The notes below the pieces were generated by a model. It saw only the letters and a list, made by a program, of their open reading frames with translations, was not told the origin of the DNA and made no database searches. Source: JAATGA01 sp047605605 (GTDB lineage Bacteria > Pseudomonadota > Alphaproteobacteria > Rhodobacterales > Rhodobacteraceae). Taken from it: 17,423 bases of DNA. The translations under genes were made by a program, and so were the position numbers. The stretch covers positions 1 through 17,423 of the forward strand of contig JASGFG010000081.1 of the NCBI GenBank assembly GCA_047605605.1. Direction: 5' to 3'. Positions 7,712 to 14,281 of this stretch are shown here, piece by piece (the first letter of the stretch is position 1; every line of letters begins with the position of its first letter).

Positions 7712-9310
7712 TCAGCCGATGGCGGCGGCCTTCACGTCGGCGTCGATATGGTCGACATATTGCGCGAAGTTCTTCGAGAACATCTGGACCAGCTTTTTCG
7801 CCTGCGCGTCATAGGCGGCCTTGTCGGCCCAGGTGTCGCGCGGGTTCAGCAGCGTGGTGTCGACGCCCGGAACCGCCACCGGCACCTCGAACCCGAAGTT
7901 CGGGTCCTTGCGGAACTCGGCCGCCCCCAGCGAACCGTCCAGCGCCGCGGTCAGCAACGCACGGGTCGCCTTGATCGGCATCCGCTTGCCGGTGCCAAAG
8001 GCGCCTCCGGTCCAGCCGGTGTTGACCAGCCAGCAGGTCGCGCCGGTCTGCGCGATCTTTTGCTGCAACAGCTTGCCATAGACCTCGGGGCGGCGCGGCA
8101 TGAAGGGCGCGCCAAAGCAGGTCGAAAAGGTCGGCGTCGGCTCCACCACGCCCCGCTCGGTGCCCGGCGTTTTCGAGGTGAAGCCCGACAGGAAGTGATA
8201 CATCGCCTGCGCCGGCGACAGCCGCGAGATGGGCGGCAGCACGCCATAGGCGTCGCAGGTCAGCAGAACCACGTTCTTCGGTGCGCCGCCGCGCCCCGTC
8301 GCCGAAGCGTTGGAAATATAATCCAGCGGATAGGCGCAGCGCATGTTCTCGGTCAGGCTGGAATCCTGGAAATCCAGCTCAAACGTCTCGGGGTCGTAGA
8401 CCATGTTCTCGATCACGGTCGCAAAGCGATGCGTGGTCGCAAAGATCTCCGGCTCGGCCTCGGCCGACAGGTTGATGGTCTTGGCATAGCAGCCGCCTTC
8501 AAAGTTGAAGGTGCCCTCGTCCGACCAGCCATGTTCGTCGTCGCCGATCAGGATGCGGCTGGGGTCGGCCGACAGCGTGGTCTTGCCGGTGCCCGACAGG
8601 CCGAAGAACACGGCCGTATCCTCGGGCTTGCCGATGGCGTGGTTGGCCGAACAGTGCATCGGCATGACGCCCTTTTCCGGCAGGATGTAGTTCAGCAGGG
8701 TGAAGACCGACTTCTTGTTCTCACCCGCATAGGCGGTGTTGGCGATCAGGATCAGCTTACGATCGAAGTTCAGCGCGATCACCGTATCGGTCCGGCAGCC
8801 GTGGCGCGCCGGATCGGCCTTGAAGGACGGGCAGTTGATGATGGTGAACTCGGGCACGAAGCTGTCCAGTTCGGCGCGTTCGGGGCGGCGCAGCAGGTGG
8901 CGGATGAACAGCCCGTGCCAGGCCAGTTCCGTCACCACGCGCACGTCCAGCCGATGCGCCGGATCGGCCCCGGCATAAAGATCCTGCACGAAATAGTCGC
9001 GGCCCTTCATATGGGCCAGCATGTCCTCGTGCAGCCGGTCGAAGGCCTCGGGCGTCATGGTGGCGTTGTTTTCCCACCAGATCGTGTTCTCGGTCGTGGC
9101 GGTGCGGACGACATGTTTGTCCTTGGGCGAGCGGCCGGTGAACTGGCCGGTGGTGCACAGGAAGGCGCCGCCCTTGCCCAGATGGCCTTCGCCGCGGGCA
9201 ACCGCCGCCTCGACGAGCGCAGGCTCAATCTGGTTGTAATAGACGTTCCCCAGCCCGTTGATGCCTTGTGCGTCTAGGGTCTGCGCCGGGTTCACGCGTC
9301 CGATAGTCAT
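7712..9310 (-). CDS. pckA: Phosphoenolpyruvate carboxykinase (ATP)
   Basis: Converts oxaloacetate and ATP to phosphoenolpyruvate, CO2 and ADP, the entry to gluconeogenesis; cytoplasmic. The 532-residue product has the standard length of the ATP-type enzyme. Diagnostic segments are the substrate loop TGQFTGRSPKDKHVV near residue 58, the kinase-1a P-loop GLSGTGKTTLSADP near residue 235, the metal-binding IGDDEHGW just after it, and the C-terminal NTGWTGGAFGTGKRMP. The start is ATG 9310 with a purine-rich GGGAGAGAGC upstream. It is transcribed divergently from chvI across a 367-bp region. This pckA/chvI-chvG/hprK arrangement is a conserved alphaproteobacterial gene order, and in some relatives ChvI is known to affect pckA expression. 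Confidence 0.97.
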   Translation of the reverse strand: MTIGRVNPAQTLDAQGINGLGNVYYNQIEPALVEAAVARGEGHLGKGGAFLCTTGQFTGRSPKDKHVVRTATTENTIWWENNATMTPEAFDRLHEDMLAHMKGRDYFVQDLYAGADPAHRLDVRVVTELAWHGLFIRHLLRRPERAELDSFVPEFTIINCPSFKADPARHGCRTDTVIALNFDRKLILIANTAYAGENKKSVFTLLNYILPEKGVMPMHCSANHAIGKPEDTAVFFGLSGTGKTTLSADPSRILIGDDEHGWSDEGTFNFEGGCYAKTINLSAEAEPEIFATTHRFATVIENMVYDPETFELDFQDSSLTENMRCAYPLDYISNASATGRGGAPKNVVLLTCDAYGVLPPISRLSPAQAMYHFLSGFTSKTPGTERGVVEPTPTFSTCFGAPFMPRRPEVYGKLLQQKIAQTGATCWLVNTGWTGGAFGTGKRMPIKATRALLTAALDGSLGAAEFRKDPNFGFEVPVAVPGVDTTLLNPRDTWADKAAYDAQAKKLVQMFSKNFAQYVDHIDADVKAAAIG

Positions 9311-9477
9311 CCTGCTTGCTCTCTCCCGAGGCCGGTTTCCCGGCGGTTTTCGGCTGGGGGCGACGCTGCTTTCAAATCGGCCGCCCTGGGTTTCCGAACG
9401 CGGCGTGCAAAAAACACAAGCCGTGCCGCCCCTATATCATGCGCCGCGACGAAATAAACAGTCCCCGAACAGCCGGT

Positions 9478-9508
9478 TAGCGCAATCATCGGAATGCTAG
9501 CGCAATCA
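9478..9508. repeat. Direct repeat TAGCGCAATCA, phased by 20 bp; candidate ChvI operator
   Basis: TAGCGCAATCA occurs at 9478-9488 and again at 9498-9508, exactly 20 bp apart and so on nearly the same face of the helix. OmpR/PhoB-type response regulators such as ChvI usually bind tandem direct repeats with about one or two helical turns between them. The repeat lies between pckA and chvI. Assignment to ChvI is inference. Confidence 0.5.
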
Positions 9509-9605
9509 ATCCGCGGCAATCCGCCGAACTGTCGCAATTTAGCCATTCGTAGAGATATTCGTCGTTCCATCAGGGGGGATAGGCCGGGTGATTCGCACAT
9601 CCCGG

Positions 9606-9634
9606 TTGATTCCTTGGGCCGGAACGTGGATCAT
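9606..9634 (+). promoter_or_regulatory. Candidate chvI promoter
   Basis: TTGATT (9606-9611) and GATCAT (9629-9634) are separated by exactly 17 bases and end 43 bases before the chvI ATG. Each box matches four of six consensus sigma-70 positions. No start-site data are available. Confidence 0.35.
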
Positions 9635-9677
9635 GCCTGAAAAATAAAGAGATATGGGCAGCAGTAGGAACACCGCC

Positions 9678-10379
9678 ATGGCAAGGATTGCCCTTGTTGA
9701 CGACGACAGGAACATCCTGACTTCGGTTGCGATGACGCTCGAGGCCGAAGGGTTCGAGGTCGAAACCTATAACGACGGCCAGTCCGCGCTGGACGCCTTC
9801 AACCGGCGCCTGCCGGACATGGCGGTTCTGGACATCAAGATGCCGCGGATGGACGGGATGGATCTGCTGCAACGCCTGCGGCAGAAGACGACCATGCCGG
9901 TGATCTTTCTCACATCCAAGGATGACGAGATCGACGAGGTGCTGGGCCTGCGCATGGGCGCCGACGACTATGTGAAAAAGCCGTTCAGCCAGCGGCTTCT
10001 GGTCGAACGCATCCGCGCGCTTTTGCGCCGGCAAGAGGTGATCGCCCATGGCGAAACCGTCGTCACCGAAGAAAACAAGATCATGGAGCGGGGGCATCTG
10101 CGGATGGACCCGCTGCGCCATTCCGTGACGTGGAAGGGACAGGACGTTTCCCTGACCGTGACCGAGTTCATGCTGCTTCAGGCGCTGGCGCAACGGCCGG
10201 GCTTCGTGAAGAGCCGCGACCAGCTGATGGATGTCGCCTATGACGATCAGGTCTATGTCGACGACCGCACCATCGACAGCCATATCAAGCGGCTTCGCAA
10301 GAAGATGCGGGCGGTGGACGACAGCTTCTCGGCTATCGAGACGCTTTACGGCATCGGCTACCGCTATAACGAGGAGTAA
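9678..10379 (+). CDS. chvI: Two-component response regulator ChvI
   Basis: DNA-binding response regulator of the OmpR/PhoB class, partner of ChvG. In related alphaproteobacteria the pair controls envelope, acid and exopolysaccharide responses. The 233-residue product has a receiver domain (about 1-120) with acidic triad Asp8-Asp10, phospho-acceptor Asp52 (in VLDIKMPRMDG) and Lys in YVKKPFSQRLL. A C-terminal winged helix follows (DDRTIDSHIKRLRKK, ending YGIGYRYNEE). The ATG at 9678 was chosen because ChvI proteins start with a short M-x-x-IALVDDDRNILTSV and AGGA lies 8 bases upstream; the in-frame ATG at 9654 would add eight atypical residues. The chvG start follows 9 bases after the stop. A tandem repeat suited to this type of regulator lies upstream, suggesting autoregulation. 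Confidence 0.94.
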   Translation: MARIALVDDDRNILTSVAMTLEAEGFEVETYNDGQSALDAFNRRLPDMAVLDIKMPRMDGMDLLQRLRQKTTMPVIFLTSKDDEIDEVLGLRMGADDYVKKPFSQRLLVERIRALLRRQEVIAHGETVVTEENKIMERGHLRMDPLRHSVTWKGQDVSLTVTEFMLLQALAQRPGFVKSRDQLMDVAYDDQVYVDDRTIDSHIKRLRKKMRAVDDSFSAIETLYGIGYRYNEE

Positions 10380-10388
10380 GGCGGGATC

Positions 10389-12068
10389 ATGACCGCCGCG
10401 CCGCTTCGTCCCGCCGCCTCGCCTTCGCCCGCGCCGAAATCGGGCGAGGTGCTTCTGGGCGAGGACTGGGTTTCGCCCGACGCCACCGTCGACGGCGCCC
10501 TGATCGAGGATCGGGGCCGGCGGGGCATCGCCTCGCTGAACCGTTCGCCCCTGGCGCGGAAGATCATCATCTTCAACCTGATGGCCATCGTCATCATGGT
10601 CGCGGGCGTGCTGCTGCTGAACCCGTTCCGCGACAGTCTGGTGCAAAGCCGCGAACAGGCGCTTGTGACCGAGGCAAAGCTGATCGCGCAGGTCATCCAG
10701 GCGCGCACGGCGGCGGGCGAGGTCGCCACCTTGGACGGCGTGGGCATCGGGCCGGGGGTCGAGGCCTTTCTGTTCGACGCCGCGGGCAAACGTATCGCAC
10801 TCGGCCAGGGTCCGGCGTCCGAGATCCTGGCGGGCAAGGATCGGCCGACCGTCATCACCGACTTCCTGAACCTGGTCTGGGACGGGGTTTCCGCCATCAT
10901 CCCGTCGAACGGGCAGGGCGATGCCAAGCTCGACCCCGAAACGCTGGCCCATGACCTGTTTGCAAAGGCACGCGGCGGCGAAACGGTGGTGAACACCGGA
11001 CGCGGGCCCGAGGGGGGGGCGCTGTTTTCCGTGGCCAGCCCCATCGTCGCCGACGGAGCCGTCACCGGCGTGGTCGCCCTGACCTCGGCCGAGGGCGAGA
11101 TCGACGGGCTGGTCCGGTTCGAGCGCGAGCAGGTGCTTCAGATGTTCGTCGTGGCGCTGCTCGTCTCCATCGGGCTCAGCCTGGTGCTGGCCTCGACCAT
11201 CGCCAATCCGCTGGCAGATCTGGCCGCGGCGGCCGAACTCAGCCGCGACCGCGACGCCCGGCAGATCGCGCCGGGCCGGGTGCGCATCCCCGACCTGACC
11301 GCCCGCCCGGACGAGATCGGCCGGTTGTCCGTCGCATTGCGGGGCATGGTGGCCGCCCTTTACGACCGGATCGACGCGAACGAACAGTTCGCCGCCGATG
11401 TCGCGCATGAGATCAAGAACCCGCTGGCCAGCCTGCGCTCGGCCGTCGGCACCCTGCGCGTCGCCCGGCGCGAGGATCAGCGCGAGAAGCTGCTGGACGT
11501 GATCGACCATGACGTGCGGCGGCTGGACCGGCTGGTCAGCGACATCTCGAACGCCTCGCGGCTGGACAGCGAACTGGTCAAGGAAGAAGAGGAAGAGTTC
11601 AACCTGACCCGCACGCTGGCCAACCTGACGGAATTCCTGGGCAAGCAGGCCGCCGACAAGGGGGTGGAGTTCATCACCGATTTCCCGCCCGAGCCCATCG
11701 TCATCCGCGGGCTGGAGGCGCGACTGGCGCAGGTCTTCGTCAACCTGATCACCAATGCGATTTCCTTTTGCGAGGATGGCGATGCGGTCCGCGTCTGGAC
11801 GCGCCGCCGCGACAACCGCGTGCTGGTGGTGGTCGAGGATACCGGGCCGGGCATACCCGAACAGGCGCTGGAAAAGGTGTTCAAGCGATTCTACTCCGAC
11901 CGGCCGCCCACGCATTTCGGCAACAACTCGGGCCTTGGCCTGTCGATCTCCAAGCAGATCGTCGAGGCGCATGGCGGCGTGATCTGGGCCGAAAACATCC
12001 GCCCGACCCATGCCGACCCGACCTCGGACCCGCTGGGGGCGCGGTTCGTCGTCGGCCTGCCGGTGTGA
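10389..12068 (+). CDS. chvG: Sensor histidine kinase ChvG
   Basis: Inner-membrane sensor kinase that phosphorylates ChvI. The 559-residue product has a cytoplasmic N-terminal tail of about 55 residues, membrane segment 1 (about 58-79) and a periplasmic sensor region (about 80-250). Membrane segment 2 (about 252-272) and a HAMP linker follow. The dimerisation helix has phospho-acceptor His340 in DVAHEIKNPLASL. The ATPase domain has the N box (NLITNAISF), G1 (DTGPGIP) and G2 (NNSGLGLSISKQIVEAHGG). The start is ATG 10389 with AAGGCGGGAT directly before it. The signal is unknown here; in rhizobia the periplasmic repressor ExoR holds ChvG inactive, and I see no exoR in this window. A long GC-driven antisense frame over this gene is not real. 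Confidence 0.94.
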   Translation: MTAAPLRPAASPSPAPKSGEVLLGEDWVSPDATVDGALIEDRGRRGIASLNRSPLARKIIIFNLMAIVIMVAGVLLLNPFRDSLVQSREQALVTEAKLIAQVIQARTAAGEVATLDGVGIGPGVEAFLFDAAGKRIALGQGPASEILAGKDRPTVITDFLNLVWDGVSAIIPSNGQGDAKLDPETLAHDLFAKARGGETVVNTGRGPEGGALFSVASPIVADGAVTGVVALTSAEGEIDGLVRFEREQVLQMFVVALLVSIGLSLVLASTIANPLADLAAAAELSRDRDARQIAPGRVRIPDLTARPDEIGRLSVALRGMVAALYDRIDANEQFAADVAHEIKNPLASLRSAVGTLRVARREDQREKLLDVIDHDVRRLDRLVSDISNASRLDSELVKEEEEEFNLTRTLANLTEFLGKQAADKGVEFITDFPPEPIVIRGLEARLAQVFVNLITNAISFCEDGDAVRVWTRRRDNRVLVVVEDTGPGIPEQALEKVFKRFYSDRPPTHFGNNSGLGLSISKQIVEAHGGVIWAENIRPTHADPTSDPLGARFVVGLPV

Positions 12069-12134
12069 TCGCCCTGCGACGCGGCAGAGGGCGTGCCCGC
12101 TGGCCGGGGGCAGTTCCGCGCCGCGTGGCGGTCG

Positions 12135-12185
12135 GCCCGGCGGTCCCTCTCACCCGGACCGGAGCGACGCATCGGGCCGCCGGGC
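12135..12185 (+). other. Stem-loop in the chvG-hprK gap
   Basis: GCCCGGCGGTCC (12135-12146) pairs with GGGCCGCCGGGC (12174-12185), giving 12 bp with one G-U pair and a 27-base loop that contains a smaller CCGG-rich hairpin. It lies in the 148-bp gap between chvG and hprK, the only long gap in an otherwise tightly packed operon. No T-run follows, so it is not a standard terminator; an RNA processing, stability or attenuation element is possible. Confidence 0.45.
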
Positions 12186-12216
12186 TTCCCCACCCCCCAG
12201 CCCGTCTGCGGCGCGC

Positions 12217-12660
12217 ATGACCGTTCCTGCCTCTGTCCGCCTCTTCCATGCCTCCTGCATCGCGCTGCAAGATCCGGGGGTCGAGGCCGGGCTTCTGATC
12301 CTCGGGCCGTCCGGCTCGGGGAAATCCTCGCTGGCGCTGATGCTGATGGCATTCGGCGCGCGGCTGGTGGCCGACGACAATACGCTGGTGCGCCGTCAGG
12401 GCGGCCGCCTGCGGGCCGAACCCGTCCCCGCGACCGCGGGGCTGGTCGAGGCGCGGGGTATCGGGATCCTGCGCACGGCGCCGCCGCAGGCGACGGTCCT
12501 GACGCTGGCGGTCGATCTGGGGACCGTGGAAACCGAACGGCTGCCGCCCCGACGCCACATCGACGTGATGGGGATCGCCCTGCCGCTTGTGCTTGGCCCC
12601 GCGACGCCCCATCTTGCGGCAGCGCTGTTTCACCTTCTCCGCTATCCCCGCCAGGCATGA
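12217..12660 (+). CDS. hprK: HPr kinase/phosphorylase, short alphaproteobacterial form
   Basis: Phosphorylates HPr on Ser46 and may remove the phosphate again, linking energy state to PTS signalling. The 147-residue product lacks the N-terminal half present in Firmicutes HprK (about 310 residues) and consists of the kinase core only, as is normal in alphaproteobacteria. It carries the P-loop GPSGSGKSS with Lys36, the acidic pair in LVADDN, and VEARGIGIL, which corresponds to the conserved E-x-RG-x-GI signature. The ATG at 12217 starts a family-like sequence; the frame is open further upstream, but that extension is Arg/Pro-rich and overlaps chvG. Its stop overlaps the rapZ start as ATGA. The HPr substrate with Ser46 is encoded three genes downstream. 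Confidence 0.93.
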   Translation: MTVPASVRLFHASCIALQDPGVEAGLLILGPSGSGKSSLALMLMAFGARLVADDNTLVRRQGGRLRAEPVPATAGLVEARGIGILRTAPPQATVLTLAVDLGTVETERLPPRRHIDVMGIALPLVLGPATPHLAAALFHLLRYPRQA

Positions 12661-13592
12661 CCGATCCCACGCCCCTTGACGTTTCCGCCGAACCGGCGCC
12701 CGATTACCGTCTGGTGATGGTCACGGGCCCGTCCGGCGCAGGCCGGTCCACCGCCGTCCACGCGCTGGAGGATCTGGGCTATGAGGCGATCGACAACCTG
12801 CCCCTGCGGCTGGTGCCCCGCCTGACCGAAGGCACGCCGACGGGGCGGCCCGTGGCGCTCGGCCTCGATATCCGCAACCGCGACTTCAACATGGCGGCGC
12901 TGCTGGAACTGATCGACGGGCTGGCCCGGAACCCGCGCGTCGGGCTGGAGGTGCTGTATCTGGACTGCGCGCCGGGCGAGCTTGTCCGCCGCTATTCGCA
13001 GACGCGGCGCAGGCATCCGCTGGACTATGCCACCCCCGGCGAGGGCATCGACCGCGAGATCGACCTTCTGGCGCCGGTGCGCGCCCGGGCCGACCATCTG
13101 ATCGACACGACCGATTTCACCCCGCACGACCTGACGGCCGAGATCGGGCGCTGGTTCTCGCTGGACCGCGCGGCGCGGATGGCCGTCTCGGTCCAGTCGT
13201 TCAGCTATCGCCGCGGTGTGCCGCGGGGGGTCGATTTCGTCTTCGACTGCCGGTTCCTGCGCAACCCGCACTGGGTGCCCGCGCTGAAGCCCCTGGACGG
13301 CCGCGACCCCCAGGTCGCCGCCTATGTCGAGGGCGACCCCAGATTCGCGGAATTCTTCCAGAAGGTGTCAGAGTTGATGCTGATGCTGTTGCCGGCCAGT
13401 CTGGAAGAAGGAAAATCCTACCTGTCGATCGGCTTTGGCTGCACCGGCGGCCAACACAGGTCGGTTGCCGTTGCGGAAAAACTGGGCAAGGTGCTTGCGG
13501 AAGCCGGCTGGCCGGTGTCAAAACGGCACCGGGAACTGGAACGCAGGGCGGCGCAAGGGCTGCCTCACGGGATCGGGGTGACAGGCGCGTGA
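12657..13592 (+). CDS. rapZ: RapZ-family nucleotide-binding protein (YvcJ/UPF0042)
   Basis: Member of the RapZ/YvcJ family. In E. coli RapZ is an RNA-binding adaptor in GlmS/amino-sugar control, while YvcJ of Bacillus is a GTP/ATP-binding protein. The role in this organism is not established. The 311-residue product has an N-terminal P-loop GPSGAGRST in which the usual Lys is Arg30, then EAIDNLPLRLVPRL. Family motifs continue with DIRNRDF, the C-terminal FSYRRGVP and DCRFLRNPHW, and the strongly conserved SIGFGCTGGQHRSVAVAE near residue 260. The start ATG overlaps the hprK stop by 4 bp, and its own stop overlaps the EIIA GTG start by 4 bp, implying translational coupling through the three genes. 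Confidence 0.94.
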   Translation: MTDPTPLDVSAEPAPDYRLVMVTGPSGAGRSTAVHALEDLGYEAIDNLPLRLVPRLTEGTPTGRPVALGLDIRNRDFNMAALLELIDGLARNPRVGLEVLYLDCAPGELVRRYSQTRRRHPLDYATPGEGIDREIDLLAPVRARADHLIDTTDFTPHDLTAEIGRWFSLDRAARMAVSVQSFSYRRGVPRGVDFVFDCRFLRNPHWVPALKPLDGRDPQVAAYVEGDPRFAEFFQKVSELMLMLLPASLEEGKSYLSIGFGCTGGQHRSVAVAEKLGKVLAEAGWPVSKRHRELERRAAQGLPHGIGVTGA

Positions 13593-13984
13593 TCGGCATC
13601 GTGATCGTGGCACATGGCGGGCTTGCGCGGGAATATCTGTCCGCGGTGGAACATGTCGTGGGCAAGCAGGATGGCATGGCCGCCATCACCATAGAGGACG
13701 ACCATGACCGCGGCATGAAGCAGCGCGAAATCTGCATTGCCGCCGACGAGGTGGATCAGGGCGATGGCGTGGTGGTGGTGACGGACATGTTCGGGGGCTC
13801 GCCCTCGAACCTGTCGCTGATGGCCTGCACGGGGCAGGATCGGCGCATCGTCTATGGCGCGAACCTGCCGATGCTGATCAAACTGGCGAAATCGCGCGAC
13901 CTTCCGGTGGCCGAGGCCGTTTCGGCCGCGCTGGATGCGGGACGGAAATACATCAACAGTCTCGATCTGGGCGGGGGCGCGTAG
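13589..13984 (+). CDS. manX: PTS mannose-type EIIA protein
   Basis: Single-domain EIIA of the mannose family that accepts phosphate from HPr-His15. The 131-residue product keeps the phospho-acceptor His9 in IVIVAHGGLA and the family block TDMFGGSPSN. The GTG start overlaps the rapZ stop (GTGA). No EIIB, EIIC or EIID gene follows, so it probably serves as a regulatory output of an incomplete phosphorelay rather than in sugar uptake; this is inference from gene content. Its TAG stop is in the same frame as the downstream ptsH, with only one codon between the stop and the ptsH TTG. The symbol manX is used by analogy; ptsM-like or eiiA names also occur. Confidence 0.92.
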   Translation: MIGIVIVAHGGLAREYLSAVEHVVGKQDGMAAITIEDDHDRGMKQREICIAADEVDQGDGVVVVTDMFGGSPSNLSLMACTGQDRRIVYGANLPMLIKLAKSRDLPVAEAVSAALDAGRKYINSLDLGGGA

Positions 13985-13987
13985 GGT

Positions 13988-14257
13988 TTGGTCACGAAGG
14001 TTCTGCGTATCGTCAACGAAAAGGGACTGCACGCCCGCGCTTCGGCAAAATTCGTCGAGGTGGTGGAAAGCTTTGACGCCAGGGCCGAGGTTTCGCGCGA
14101 CGGCATGTCCTGTTCGGGCGATTCGATCATGGGCCTGCTGATGCTGGCCGCATCGCGCGGGACGTCGATCGAGGTCACGACCAGCGGCCCGCAGGCCGAG
14201 GCGCTGGCCGCCGCGCTGGAGTCGCTGGTGGCCGACCGCTTCGGCGAGGACAACTAG
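13988..14257 (+). CDS. ptsH: Phosphocarrier protein HPr
   Basis: Small phosphocarrier between enzyme I and EIIA. The 89-residue product has the EI/EIIA phosphorylation site His15 in EKGLHARASAKF and the HprK target Ser46 in CSGDSIMGLLML, both at the classical positions. TTG at 13988 is the only plausible start: the preceding in-frame codons are TAG (end of manX) and GGT, and His15 numbering fits exactly. A GGGGGCG stretch 7-14 bases upstream, inside manX, could serve as ribosome site. A TTG start usually lowers translation, so expression may depend on coupling to manX. Enzyme I (ptsP/ptsI) is not in the window. Confidence 0.95.
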   Translation: MVTKVLRIVNEKGLHARASAKFVEVVESFDARAEVSRDGMSCSGDSIMGLLMLAASRGTSIEVTTSGPQAEALAAALESLVADRFGEDN

Positions 14258-14281
14258 GCCGCGTGCCAGGAAGGCTTGCAG

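Larger units (their letters stand above)
9311..9677. other. Divergent regulatory region between pckA and chvI (367 bp, no gene)
   Basis: No convincing gene is present; short frames here lack ribosome sites and family resemblance. The stretch is richer in A/T than its neighbours. It holds a weak pckA-side -10 candidate (TATA within CCTATATCATG, 9431-9441), a phased direct repeat (9478-9508), two more GCAAT words (9516-9520 and 9534-9538), two ATTCGT words (about 9545 and 9558) and a chvI-side promoter candidate (9606-9634). It must contain the start sites of both pckA and the chvI cluster, so transcription of gluconeogenesis and of the signalling genes is set here. Confidence 0.7.

Noticed and set aside
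7619..9277. 552-codon open frame on the plus strand over pckA
   Set aside because: Antisense shadow of pckA; low-complexity Arg/Gly/His-rich product with no motif.
9307..9600. 97-codon minus-strand frame in the pckA-chvI gap
   Set aside because: No ribosome site, it covers the regulatory repeats and overlaps the pckA start; no recognisable protein.
9570..12011. 813-codon open frame on the minus strand over chvI and chvG
   Set aside because: It is antisense to two clear genes, His/Arg/Gln-rich with no family resemblance, and is explained by GC-rich third codon positions.
12010..12216. Upstream extension of hprK to 12010
   Set aside because: The extra 69 residues overlap chvG and are Arg/Pro/Ser-rich without family match; ATG 12217 gives a normal short HprK.
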